Positions 35,656 to 46,990 of a DNA stretch of 64,000 bases are shown here, piece after piece. The stretch spans positions 310,001 through 374,000 of the forward strand of contig JAKSXM010000258.1 of assembly GCA_022575985.1 (NCBI GenBank), read 5' to 3'. The first letter of the stretch is position 1, and each line of letters opens with the position of its first letter. The notes beneath the pieces were generated by a model that did no database searches, was not told where the DNA came from, and was given only the letters and a program-made list of their open reading frames with translations. The position numbers and the translations under genes are program-made. The DNA comes from Anagrus nilaparvatae. Taxonomy: Eukaryota > Arthropoda > Insecta > Hymenoptera > Mymaridae.

Positions 35656-37780
35656 TACACTGTAAAAAAATAATGAACACAATATTACTACCGTGTATAC
35701 ACGGTAGTAATATTGTGTTCATTAGTAATTTTACTACAGTTTAGTAATATTACTACAGAAATAGTAATTTTACTACAATTTGTAGTAATATTACTACTAG
35801 TAGTAATTTTACTATTTCGTAGTAATATTACTACAAGCGAGACTACAAGTATAGTAATATTACTACAAGTGTAGTAATATAACTACAAGTGTAGTAAAAT
35901 TACTACAATTTGTAGTAAAAAAAATTTATTTTTTTTCCAACCAGATACAACTAAATATAGCTTTAGGAGGTCATTTACGTTTGTAATACACAATATTAAC
36001 TCTTATTTTTCGTTTTTAATATTATATGCATACTATACCTGCGTCTATATTCAACAATAATAATGAAATAATAATTAAAAAGAGGAGACCGGAACATTTG
36101 GATAGCCAAATTACAATCTAATACTTCTGAATCACTTTAATATGCTGAAAAAACACCAAAGATACCCTCCGTTTATTCCAATGCGCCTTCTGGGATTAAA
36201 AACGCAGGGCTTAATGTTATCAAATTGGGTTTTTTCGATAACTTCCATAAAACACTGTAACCTTGCAAATTAACTAAAATACTTCCGATTCGTCTCATTT
36301 TTTCCGTATGAGTACCATCTTTTAATTCCCGTCAGCCGCAATGTTCCATCACCTATTCTCTCATCGCTATAGTCAATAAACCAAATGCCCATTTTTGGAC
36401 CCAAATGACCAATTTTTAAATTGCTGCCAAAACTGTGATTTTCAATAAAAATAGGTCTTGTAGGTCTGAAAAATTTTTTACAAGTTCCAAGTTTCCAAAA
36501 TTTTCTTACTCGTTCTTTTAGCTTTCAAAGTTTCCGAAATATGATTCCACAAAGTTAGTGATAAAATATGATTTTTTTAAAAAACTTTAAATTGAGACTC
36601 TGTCTTTAAATTATCATATCTGCTAAATGAGTAATAAAAAAGAACCGAGTAAAGCATTTTTGAAAACTTAGAGCTAATAAAAAATTTTTGAGACCTAAAA
36701 TACATATTTTAATTGAAAATTACAATTTTGGCAGCAATTTAAAAATTGGTCATTTGGGTCCGAAAATGAGCATTTGGTTTATTGACTATAGCGATGAGAG
36801 AATAGGTGATGGAACATTGCGGCTGACGGGAATTAAAAGATGGTACTCATACGGAAAAAATGAGACGAATCGGAAGTATTTTAGTTAATTTGCAAGGTTA
36901 CAGTGTTTTATTGAAGTTACCGAAAAAACCCAATTTGATAACATTGAGCCCTGCGTTTTTAATCCCAGAAGGCGCATTGGAATAAACGGAGGGTATCTTT
37001 GGTGTTTTTTCAGCATACTAAGGTGATTCAGAAGTATAGATTGTAATTTGGCTATCCAAATGTTCCGGTCTCCTCTTTTTAATTATTATTTCATTATTAT
37101 TGTTGAATATTGGGAATCACGATTAAATTCGTGCTTACATTTTTACCCCCTCCACACGTAGGCGTGTATAAAACATGGCTACTCTTTTTCCATGAATAAC
37201 ATAGGAAAAGTAACAAATAGTTCATTATTAGTTAAAATAAAGATTGAAAAAAACACATACATTTATTAACACAATACTATTTCTAATATACACTGTTTTA
37301 TTTTTGTAAAAATTTTAAACCTTTCATTCATTTTATTAAAAATATTAATTTTTGGTCTATATGCACAATGTTAATTCATACCTTAGGGTAGCCATCTTAC
37401 TTACACCGACGCGCGTGCATGTGTTTAATCATGAATCCCAATAGACGCTTACGAAAAATAAGAGTTAATATTGTGTATTACAAACGTAAATGACCTCCTA
37501 AAGCTATATTTAGTTGTATCTGGTTGGAAAAAAAATAAATTTTTTTTACTACAAATTGTAGTAATTTTACTACACTTGTAGTTATATTACTACACTTGTA
37601 GTAATATTACTATACTTGTAGTCTCGCTTGTAGTAATATTACTACGAAATAGTAAAATTACTACTAGTAGTAATATTACTACAAATTGTAGTAAAATTAC
37701 TATTTCTGTAGTAATATTATTAAACTGTAGTAAAATTACTACACGGTAGTAATATTGTGTTCATTATTTTTTATAGTGTA
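35656..37780. mobile_element. 2.1-kb foldback with TAGTAATATTACTA repeat arms
   Basis: Ends TACACTGTAAAAAAATAATG and CATTATTTTTTATAGTGTA. Each arm (about 35656-36030 and 37450-37780) holds about 15 short units such as AGTAATATTACTACAAGTG, themselves self-complementary. These are followed by AGCTTTAGGAGGTCATTTAC / GTAAATGACCTCCTAAAGCT. The left tip carries an extra small inverted copy (ACCGTGTATACACGGT). The middle is occupied by a second foldback. Confidence 0.85.
36047..37111. mobile_element. 1.06-kb foldback nested in the previous one
   Basis: ATATTCAACAATAATAATGA at the left mirrors TCATTATTATTGTTGAATAT at the right. GAGGAGACCGGAACATTTGG and GGTATCTTTGGTGTTTTTTC-type pairs follow. It carries the GGCAGCAATTTAAAAATTGG module at about 36730 and its mirror at about 36410. 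The frame 36688-36888 lies in this repeat and is not taken as a gene. Confidence 0.8.
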
Positions 37781-38437
37781 GCTTTATTATAATAATTACA
37801 CGTTTTTTTTATTAAAATTTTCCTTTTCAAGTCAAACATAAATTTGGTTAGCCAAAATTTAAGGATAGAGAAAGATTTTAAAATGCTGAAGTTAAGAAAC
37901 CCTATAATAGCTAATATTCTGCTTGGAAACCAAGTCTGAAAGTCAGATGCATGCGTCGTATTGTGTGTAAGGCATTAAGAACTTTTTTTGTAAATCAGAC
38001 TAACGATATACTCTTTGATGTATTAAACAGATATGGGAAATGTTTGTCAGGAATTTTTAAGTTGGCTTGCACAAAAGAAGTGCAGTGCAGTCTTATTGTG
38101 CTTAATTTGTCCTTTAAAATTAAGCCATACATAATCAAATGTACTTAGCCAATTTTTGGGTGCTATCTTAATTAAAGACATAGAAGTTAATATTGTTAAA
38201 AGGTTCAAAAAATTAAATTACGTGCTTAATAAAAATCAACAAAAATTAGATTTAAAACAAAAAGCTCTATTCTATAGTGGTAAAGTGCACCTTTTTTTAT
38301 TAAAAATTCATTTGATCGTTCTTATTTTGGAAAACTTGAAAAAAATCAGCTGGTGACAAGCGGAAATATTCCGAATTTTTTTTTTCATTATTAAACGATT
38401 TAAAAAACATGTTGTAGTGTCCAAGTCACAAAATAAG
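37781..38437. other. Interval without a supported gene
   Basis: Two short open frames (37951-38148, 38156-38356) have no recognisable domain and no support beyond being open. Treated as intergenic. Confidence 0.4.
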
Positions 38438-38909
38438 ATTATATATTTTACCTGAATAATCCGTCTAGTGACTTCGTAAACTATTTAACGTCAAAACCGA
38501 CGCGTTTCGGAACTTGTATTATAGTTCCATCATCAGGGTGTATTAAAACACTAACACTTAACACTAATTACATAAAAAGTACAAAATGTTTAATAAATAT
38601 AATAAATAAAATATTTACTTGCACAAAACAACACTGTGTTGACATTTTGAGCGCGCGCTATAAAGGCCGGCGAAACACCGATTTTATTATGCTTGATAGA
38701 ATAATAATTTAAAAATTTAAAACCCGTTTATTAGATATTATTATTATTATTGTTGTTGTTTATGTTTATAGCTATATTATATAAGGAATTTGATTTAAAA
38801 TGTAACTGGTCATTTAAAATTTGTGATGATTGAAATTTAAATGCCTTATATATTTCAAATTCCTCGAAAGCATTCATAATATTTCCTTTATTGCATATAT
38901 GCAGTGGCT

Positions 38910-39158
38910 TTAAGTTAGGTTCTGTAAACTGGAGCAGTTATGATTTTCTTTTATCATATGTTTAACGAAGTTTGACTTTAGGTTTTCTGCGACTATGGGA
39001 ACTCTTGGATTTTTTGGTGGTATGTGTTCCGTGTATCTTGCTGAGAATTTTCTGCCAGTTTGACCGATGTAAAAGGATTCGCAGTTGTCACAATAAAGCT
39101 TATATATGCCCGATTTTTCTTCTAAAGGTATAGAGAAAAGCAACACTTTAGACGCCAC
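38910..39158 (-). pseudogene. GIY-YIG endonuclease domain of a Penelope-like element
   Basis: Contains KSGIYKLYCDNCESFYIGQTGRKFSARYTEH: the GIY and YIG motifs, the catalytic Arg region and a CxxC pair, as in Penelope-type endonucleases. The frame ends at 38910 after HMIKENHNC. It probably continued in frame with the reverse transcriptase tail upstream, from which it is now separated by an insertion. In PLEs this domain nicks target DNA. Confidence 0.85.
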
Positions 39159-39290
39159 GCGTGGTTAAAGTAAGAGTTAATATCCCTATACTTAAACGTG
39201 CAAATATGGCTGCTAGAAAGTTTATATTTACACTTTGTAGCAGCCATATTGGCAATATAACGTACACTAGCGCCGAAAATGTCAAAATTC

Positions 39291-39396
39291 GGTGGATGTT
39301 GCTGATGTCTATATTATGAGTATTCCTGAGTAATTTGGATATTTTATTATTAGTTTGAAAACTGACTTGGTAGTTGAATTTTTTGAAATTATTCAT
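39291..39396 (-). pseudogene. Penelope-like reverse transcriptase C-terminal tail
   Basis: KFNYQVSFQTNNKISKLLRN resembles the thumb/linker end of Penelope reverse transcriptases just before the GIY-YIG domain. The frame beyond about 39290 becomes unrelated sequence containing a 48-bp hairpin (39203-39250, AATATGGCTGCTAGAAAG / CTTTGTAGCAGCCATATT). An insertion has therefore split the two domains. Confidence 0.55.
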
Positions 39397-39782
39397 GAGA
39401 ATAAAAGGAGTATGGTTACAGGAGTATGGAGTATGGTAAGGAGTTTTTTTATGTAATTAGTGTTAAGTGTTAGTGTTTTAATACACCCTGATGATGGAAC
39501 TATAATACAAGTTCCGAAACGCGTCGGTTTTGACGTTAAATAGTTTACGAAGTCACTGGACGGATTATTCAGGTAAAATATATAATTAAACCGATTGCAA
39601 AAGACAAAAATTTCGGTTCCCGCTACCGAAATTCCGGTTGTGGCAGCCAGATTTTTTTTAAATTTTAAACGATTGAAAATAAAGAAAATTTAAAAAAGAT
39701 TAATTTCAGCCATTTGAAATACGAGCGCCGCGGAATGGTAGGACTCAAAAAAAAAATTTGTTTTTTTTCAATTCTCTTTTTC

Positions 39783-40778
39783 AGGCAGGTAGCTCATGAG
39801 AATTTAGGCAACTTTCAGGATACCACTCGAACGGCTTCAAATGCACCGAGATAACGAATGTCTATAGACCTTTGGCCAAGGATCCATTGTACGAACGAAA
39901 AATCTGCTAGTCAAAGCATGACTTTACAAAGCTTTTCGATAACGTACCCAAAATTTAGCCTATGCCCCATTGTCCTGAGAGGATACAGCCCCCCCCCCCC
40001 TAAATTTTTCTATTTACCATAAAAAACGTATATTTCAAATATGGCCTATGCTAAACTGTCCAAAGTGGTGAATTTTAAAGCATTTTGGCCCGAAAACTCC
40101 CCCATAAGTTAAATTTCTTATGTTTTTCTTCCAATTTCTTACCAAGATGAGCTGAAATAAGGCAAGGGTCTTAATATCAACAGAAAAACTGGTTTTTAAA
40201 CTTTAGCTTAAGAAAAGTATCTAAGGGGGTAATTCACCCCCCGCCCCAAATTTAAGTCACCCAGGTGACCCAAATGAAACCAGGCCAAATTCAACATATA
40301 TTTTCTTTTCACCAAAGCAATTGGATATTGCAATATGGCTTACGTCAACCAGTCCAAAGGGGGTATTTTAACGCAAAACTGTCCAAAAAATTAAATTTAC
40401 TGGGCTAAAATATCCTCAGATCCACTCCTGGACTAATTAGCGTAGACCATATTTGTAATATACTTATGTTATGCTGAAAAGAAAAAGTGTGTAAAATTTT
40501 GCCTAGTTTCATTTAACTCACATGGGTTACTTTAATTTGGAGGGTGGGGGCGGCACACCCTCAGGACAATGGGGCATAGGCTAAACTTTGAGTACGTTAT
40601 TAGAAAGCTTTGTAGATTATAGTGTAAAAGTTTAACCTGGTTTCAAGAGAGTCACTTAATAGGTGCCTTTCCGAAACTAGTAGGTTTTCCATTCGTATGG
40701 ATCCTTTGTCAAAAGTCTAGAAATTCGTTATCTCGGTTTCAAAAAACTCACCCTAATTCTTATGGACTGCCTGCCTAT
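39783..40778. mobile_element. Diverged ~1-kb relative of the 828-bp palindrome
   Basis: Ends CAGGCAGGTAGCTCATGAG and TTATGGACTGCCTGCCTAT match the termini of 15336-16163. Shared internal words include AAGTCACCCAGGTGACCCAA and ATATTTCAAATATGGCCTAT. The arms are more diverged and the middle longer. It is itself flanked by weakly inverted sequence (about 39590-39660 against 40840-40935, CGATTGCAAA..CTACCG), suggesting a further outer inverted repeat. Confidence 0.7.
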
Positions 40779-41099
40779 TAGGTTTAATGTCATTCGTAAA
40801 AAAAATTCTAGCTGCTACTACCAGGATTCTTGTAGTTACAATCAAAAATCCGGTAGCTGTAACCGAATTTTTTTTTCATTGTACTCTAAATAAGAGAAAA
40901 TTTTTTTTCGAAGTCATTTGCAATCGTTTAGCATTCTAATTAACCGAAAAAATTTTTGAAAAAACTTTATTAAGATAAGTATTATAGAAAATAATGCATC
41001 AATTAAAAAATTTTAGTAGCTGCTTTTTGTACGGTTTGCAATGCCCTAGTTAAAATCTGAGATACTGCCCAAGAATCGAAAAAATATTAAAAAATTTAA

Positions 41100-42308
41100 T
41101 CATTTCTTTAGTATATTGTAATTTCCAGAAGCTATATTATCCAAAATATCAAAAATAAATTCTGGATATTTTTTTATGAGCTTAACAAAATCTTTATTTT
41201 TCATAAACTCTTGTAAATTTAATGTAATAATTTCTTTGACTTTTCCTTCACATGAAAGTTTATGCTTAACGGCTAATTTAAAAATATAATTAATATTTTT
41301 GGTATTCATATTATCACATAAATAAGCAATGAATTTTTTATCTCTTATTACGTTAGTTTCATTATTATCGATGTACTTTTGAAAGGCAATGCCTAATTCA
41401 TTTAAATTATAATTTTCAACGCTCAAAATTTTAAGCAATTCTATTTTATTAAATTTTGAAACATTTAAAATCATATACTTCTCGCAATCTTTTTTCAAAT
41501 CTTCAATTTCGTATTGATGAGCAAAACGAAAGATTTCAAAAGTATTTATCGATAAATCACATTTTCCTTTGTACATAAATTTCAAAATTTGTTCAAAAGT
41601 TTCAACATGTACAGTATTTTTTAAATTTATTTTATTACTTTGTCTTTCAATCATGTCTATGTCGATCATTTTTTTAAAAACGTTGCTTTTACTAACAATA
41701 ACAATTTTATGAACCCTAAAAGTTCTATCGAAAACAGTAATCGTTAAATCGCTGTAATCTCCAGAATCAAAAGCAACTTTTAAAGAATTGGATATTTTTT
41801 TTAAGTGACTCGATCTTATGCCAAATGAGCATAAAATTTGATTAATAGACAATGAACTAATAAATTTATTGTTACTGCTATGGCTAGAACTACTGATAGT
41901 ATCACTGGTACTATTAAAACTAGTGATACTAGTACTTCTACTACTACTGGACTCACAATCAATGTAACTACTTTTATCGTTTGGAACATTATGAGCCTTG
42001 TAACAGTATAAATTTGAGTAATCTTTTTCTGGATAAAATTTTAAACAAAAATCATTTTTTGAAATTAAATAAAATTTAAGCGAATAAAAATTAATAATTT
42101 GATTAAATTTTAATGTCAAAGAATATGTGGTTGCAGAATTGCTTGATTTCATATCTATCATGAAAGTAAAACTTATGTTTTCTTCTTTGTTTAAAAATAA
42201 AACTTCTGGGAAAAAAAAAATTTCCGAATTGTAATCAATTTTAAATTTAACATTAAATTCTTTTGTTTTGTACAAAACAGCAGTTCCATGTGATTCTTTT
42301 TGAGTCAT
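41100..42308 (-). CDS. BTB/POZ domain protein, single exon
   Basis: Intact 402-residue frame with ATG at 42308 and stop at 41100. Residues about 183-283 form a BTB/POZ domain: SDLTITVFDRTFRVHKIVIV, then FEQILKFMYKGKCDLS and AHQYEIEDLKKDCEKYM. Residues about 284-390 are helical and resemble a BACK-like extension. A Ser/Thr-rich linker spans about 119-147. Residues 1-110 could be a strongly diverged MATH domain, as in speckle-type POZ proteins, but I cannot confirm this. BTB/SPOP proteins usually act as substrate adaptors for Cullin-3 ubiquitin ligases; for this protein that is inference. There are no introns, no neighbours with a related role and no clear promoter motif. It could be a recently retroposed member of an expanded family. 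Codon use is very AT-rich like the surroundings. Confidence 0.85.
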   Translation of the reverse strand: MTQKESHGTAVLYKTKEFNVKFKIDYNSEIFFFPEVLFLNKEENISFTFMIDMKSSNSATTYSLTLKFNQIINFYSLKFYLISKNDFCLKFYPEKDYSNLYCYKAHNVPNDKSSYIDCESSSSRSTSITSFNSTSDTISSSSHSSNNKFISSLSINQILCSFGIRSSHLKKISNSLKVAFDSGDYSDLTITVFDRTFRVHKIVIVSKSNVFKKMIDIDMIERQSNKINLKNTVHVETFEQILKFMYKGKCDLSINTFEIFRFAHQYEIEDLKKDCEKYMILNVSKFNKIELLKILSVENYNLNELGIAFQKYIDNNETNVIRDKKFIAYLCDNMNTKNINYIFKLAVKHKLSCEGKVKEIITLNLQEFMKNKDFVKLIKKYPEFIFDILDNIASGNYNILKK

Positions 42309-43130
42309 GATTTTTTTAAATTTTAAATACCGACTATTATTAGTAGCAATTATTCACTGAATTTACCCTCAAGGTTTGTGCTTGGGCGGATATTTTTTTA
42401 TTACATGCGCATACAAAAAACTAGTAAGTATTTTTAGTAAAATTTACTAATTTTTTCGTTATATTTACCAATATGTATTAGTTTGTGTTTACTAAATTCA
42501 TTTTTACTATTCTATTTTTTGCTTGTGTATTATTAAATATATTTTATAATATAATTTAAAACTTTTGATAATTTCTGAAACCACTAAAAAAATTATCTCA
42601 AGTTGCACAATAACTAACGAATCTTAAAAATATCATTATTACCTAATTCGTCTAAAGGTGTAAATTTTACTTGCAAATAAAATTGATGACCTTTCTTTTG
42701 CCAACGATTTTTTTTTCTTCAAAGAACTTCAAAGTTTTGTATACCGTTAAATTTGTCTGGCAGGAAGGGTAGAACTGTCTGGAAAAGCAGTAGAACTTTG
42801 TAGGTCTTTCCATTCATCGTCTTAAAGGCTGGTTCTCTTTAATAATTACCGGTTTTTAATCAAAGTCTTAAATGACTGAAATAATTAAATAATAAATAAT
42901 ATATAGATATATTTGTTTTACAAAATATGAAAAGATGAATCATTGCAGATGAGTTGAAGGACGCGAGGGTGTACGAGCCGCAGGCGAGTCAGTTACCTAC
43001 AAAGCAGCCTGCTATATAATTCCATCAACGAATGCAAGGATTCATAGTTTTTTATTTGTAGTTCTAAATCAATTCTAAATTTGGTGCACTTTAATGAGAA
43101 AAGAAAAATAATAAGAAAATAAAACAAAGT
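42309..43130. other. Interval upstream of the BTB gene
   Basis: Presumed 5' flank of the BTB gene. A TAGTAAAATTTACTAA-type inverted patch lies at about 42430-42500, and a GC-richer fragment (GACGCGAGGGTGTACGAGCC) at about 42961. No coding sequence seen. Confidence 0.4.
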
Positions 43131-44363
43131 AGGGTCAAGGATGGGGTGGTGGACATCGATGCGGTTTTGAACACCCAGCGTTATTTTACTAAATAACTAA
43201 GATAGAAATAAGTGAAAAGATATATTATTTTTTTAAAAATATTCTTTGGACGGTTACTTTCATTGCTATCTAGTTTTTTTTGGAATTAACTAATTATTTA
43301 TAATAATAAAACCCTGAATCAAAATAGACTACTTGATTTTGTATCGTTTTTTAACAAAAATACTAAGGATACGAGATACATAAAATCAATATTTTATTTA
43401 TATTTTTTTAACAATAACAACTTTTTTGCATTTATTTGATTAAGTAATCATCAAACATTAAATTTATAAAAAAAAAATCATTTTCTTCCTTTTTTATGCG
43501 TTTAATTAAGATGTCTAAGAACCCATCTTAAATATACTTAAAAATGTGGTTTTCGACATGTATTTTATTTGAATGTCCAAAACAGCATACACGGATTTTA
43601 GTTTTGGACATATGATTATTTTTTTAAAGATAAAGATAAAATTTCTATTCTCAACAGTGTCTATTTGTTAAATGTTGTTAAATCCAAAAGCAAAAATTAA
43701 AAAGTATTATATAAAATCTAATTTAGGAAAATTTAAAATTTATTGCCACTGTATTCCAATTGGTAATGCGCAGTGATGCCGGTTAACGAGAAGAACTCTC
43801 ACTACTCCGACTAGGTTTCTTTTTTTCTTGCTCCCTTCTTTTGTTTATTTACAATTAATTTGAATAAATAAAAAATTTTAATAAAAATATTTTCTTATGT
43901 ACACCTGTACTCGACAAGTCGTTAGTAACATGAACTTTTACAATTGATTAAAACTTGGTAAATTAAAATTTTTTTTTTAAATAGTTATATTCCTATTTAA
44001 AAATTAATTAAAAATTAATTAAATGTCATTATATACCCATTGTTTATAATTTTCCGATTATTATTTAAAAAAAATAAATTATGTAGTTAGTTTTAAGAAT
44101 GGTGTCCAAAACCCCATACATTTCATGTCCAAAACCCTATACTTAGTGTCCAAAACCCTGGTATTATAGGTTTTCTCTATTAGAGCTCTATTTAAAATTA
44201 AAATATTGATCATATCTGGCAAATAACCGTTTATTCCTCAAGAATTATGTTCATTATTGCTATTTAAAAAGTTATAACATTAAAAAATACTATATTTTTT
44301 ATTTTTAATCGTTAGTAAAGTCATGAATTTCCTTAAAGTGTTCAAAACCCCATCCTTGACCCT
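43131..44363. mobile_element. 1.2-kb TA-flanked inverted-repeat element
   Basis: GGGTCAAGGATGGGG at the left mirrors CCCCATCCTTGACCC at the right, with TA immediately outside both. The left terminus has about 19 extra bases between GATGGGG and TTTTGAACACCC, which are contiguous in the right terminus. Subterminal GTGTCCAAAACCC repeats (about 44100-44160) and inverted GTCCAAAAC words at the left are also present. No protein. Confidence 0.75.
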
Positions 44364-44457
44364 AAGCGAAAATCGCTCGATTGTTAGTTTTATTTTTGTA
44401 TAATTGCGCTTACTATCGATCAAAAGGAGAGAGTATATGTCGAGAGGTAATATATAG

Positions 44458-45685
44458 GTCTTGTATGGTAAAAAAGGGTAAAATAATTAACTCCGGTTTA
44501 CCATGAAAGGAATAAAGTTGGAAAGAAGAAACATTGAATACACAAAAGAGTATTAAAGCAAAATGACAAAGTACTACAGTATAATATAAGTGTACTTTCT
44601 ATAATAACTATACATTTGAAAGATGCCACTTTCCTCCCAAGAAAAATCAAGTGAGAAAAAAACCCGACTTTCAACACAGAACCATGAAAAAAGTATTTAT
44701 ATACATATATTATTAAAAGATAAAAATTGTAACACCTTACCATAAGAAATAAAGGGTTATCATTTTATTAATACAGTCCGCAGCTTCATTATATAACTTA
44801 ACCTTGGTGAAAATAATTGATATTGACTATAATTTTTACACTGTATAATTTATATTTTTAAAAATACACGACAATAATATATTTGATAGAATGGTTAGTT
44901 TCCATTTGCTTTATGGAAAACTTCAATCTTACTACCTGTTGCAGAATTGGAGGCTACATCGCTAATTAGTTTTATATATAAATATATGCTTAAAAAATTT
45001 ATTTTTGAGTATATAAATTTTCAGTATTATTTTTTTTTTATATTGTATTTTCTTTTAATTCATTTTTTTTTTTCGTAGTAAAAGCATAAATTTTCAATTC
45101 ACGCAAGTAAGTTTTCCAGGAAGATATTATAATTATTTCAAGTACACCGTGTAAAATTCCAATTAGTGTTTGGATCTTTGCAAAAAATGCTTCTTTTTTT
45201 GCATTTATAGTAATTTATTGTATGAACATTTTTATTTATATATTTTTCTATTTGCGTGTGGGTAAATTGTTGTATCAAAATTTTTTTACAATAATTATTA
45301 AGGGCCTTCCGAGTAATTAATAATCGTAACTTTTTATGTTTCAAATAGTTTGAGACGTGTTGCTATGGAACCAATTATTATTGAGAACCACGTAAGTACA
45401 AAGTTATTTTTACTTTTAATTGAAAAAATTATTTTGAAGCAGTTTGAAGGACGTAATTTATTTGATAATATAAAAACTTCATAAAAAAGCGAATTCATGA
45501 AAGTGAATTGGTGCGAATTTTCGTCGTTTAAAATGTTTATGCGAAATGATTTTAAGAAAAAAATTTCAAACTATTTTGGCATTCTCTTATCCTACATATG
45601 ATAATACGTCCTTTCTTTTTATCTCAGAGTTAAATTCTTTTTTTCTTTTATGGTAAACCTTTTACCCTTTCTTACCATACAAGGA
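44458..45685. mobile_element. 1.2-kb inverted-repeat element
   Basis: CTTGTATGGTAAAAAAGGGT at the left mirrors ACCCTTTCTTACCATACAAG at the right, with GGTTTACCAT/ATGGTAAACC further in. Arms are about 60 bp. The open frames inside (44498-44743 and 45138-45344 minus) have no recognisable domain. Confidence 0.65.
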
Positions 45686-45994
45686 ATATTAAAATAAATA
45701 TGTTTTGATTTAATTAATTAAAAATATCATAAATAAATTAGCTTTGGGACAATATGAACAGACTTAATGGCTTACAAGTAAGAATTTCAGATCCAATAGA
45801 AATTCGTTAAATTGTTAAGAAATTATTGAGTTGAGGTGAAGTATCACTGTAGGGTTGCTGTGCTTGAATTTTGAAACTGCTTGAAAATTTTTGGAAATTA
45901 AAAATTCAAGTGCAGCAGCTATACAATGATTATTCAATGGTATTAATTATTTTACTACGTTATTTCATCTGTGTTTTTCATTTTTTTTGCCTAG

Positions 45995-46077
45995 GCTATT
46001 TATATCAAAGTTATGTTGCATCTTTGATGATTACGGAGCTGAGATCCGGGAATTATAAGACTATTAGGAATATTAAG
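45995..46077 (+). pseudogene. Exon resembling an insect ionotropic receptor (pore/M3 region)
   Basis: Flanked by TTTTTTGCCTAG and GTAAAT, this 83-nt stretch encodes YLYQSYVASLMITELRSGNY followed by KTIRNIK. The QSYxASL segment followed by a 'TIRNI' stretch resembles the M3 helix and the start of the second ligand-binding lobe in chemosensory ionotropic receptors. No neighbouring exons were established, so it is either an isolated remnant or one exon of a gene with long introns. The identification is by motif only. Confidence 0.35.
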
Positions 46078-46164
46078 GTAAATAATTTTAGTGCATTAAT
46101 GTTAATTATGAAATAAAAAGCAAATTTAAGTTATTCAAATCTAGATGCATAATAGAGTGGACGT

Positions 46165-46545
46165 TACTCTGGACTTTGTAGAAAAACTTTGCTCCCCGGG
46201 TTTTTTTATGAACTTTTGGTCATAAAAAGTCCCTAGCTCCAAGGATTATTTGTTATTTTGAAAAAATAAAGTGTTCTGGGACTTCTACAATTCTGGGAAT
46301 AAATTTTTATATGTCCAAACATCATTTTCTATCTATTAGCTAATGTTTAAAAAAAATTCTGTAGCATGTTAAAAAATTAAAAAGCTGAAAAGTCAAAATT
46401 CCCATGTTATCTAAATGGGAAAATTGAGGTGCTTACAGGGACGTGTTTTTGCAAAGCAAAAGCGAAATTCTTGTAGCTTATGACCAAAAGTTCGCAAAAA
46501 AACCCGGGGAGCAAAGTGTTTCTACAAATTCCAAAATAAGATCTA
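46165..46545. mobile_element. 380-bp foldback
   Basis: TTTGTAGAAAAACTTTGCTC and CCCCGGGTTTTTTTATGAAC on the left mirror TTCGCAAAAAAACCCGGGGA and GTGTTTCTACAAATTCC on the right. The pair CTTTTGGTCATAAAAAG / CTTATGACCAAAAG lies inside. The frame 46443-46625 is part of it. Confidence 0.75.
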
Positions 46546-46990
46546 CTTTAAAGCATAAGGTTAAATTGAATGCTCAAGATGTAAACTGTTATAGTTTAGT
46601 CTTAATAATCTTAATAAATATTTAAAGAAATTTTACTATGAGTTCATTTAATATTTTTGCCTATTTTTTCATTATTTAATTTACAATCAATTAATAAAAT
46701 TTGTTCTTTTATTTTACAGATTTTTGGATCTTTGTTGAAGGTATGCTAACCTTCATTTTGTCATGAAATATTCCAAGCACTGTGACTCAAAATTTTTTTT
46801 TTCAAATCACTCTAAATAATGTTTAAGGAGCTTTCATATAGGTCAATATATTTAAATGAAATTTAAAAGTTTTTTTACTCAAAATAAAATCACGATTATC
46901 TTGCTGTGCTTAAAAATTCAATATCAAGATAATTGTATTTATAGAAAAAGAAAAATTTACTAAAAGTAGAAAACTTATCTTATAAAATAG

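Larger units (their letters stand above)
38438..39586 (-). mobile_element. Penelope-like element remnant with inverted terminal repeats
   Basis: Arms 38438-38579 and 39444-39586 are near-perfect inverted repeats (ATTATATATTTTACCTGAAT at the left). They contain AAACCGACGCGTTTCGGAAC and CATCATCAGGGTGT, a combination typical of Penelope terminal repeats. Between them, on the minus strand, are the end of the reverse transcriptase and a GIY-YIG endonuclease domain. Most of the reverse transcriptase is gone, so it is an internally deleted, inactive copy. Confidence 0.75.

Noticed and set aside
35800..35930. Regularly spaced short repeats that could recall a CRISPR array
   Set aside because: Units are contiguous, degenerate and self-complementary without unique spacers, in a eukaryotic foldback element.
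43741..43840. GC-richer patch inside the TA element considered as a tRNA or SINE head
   Set aside because: No A/B box pair or foldable structure found.
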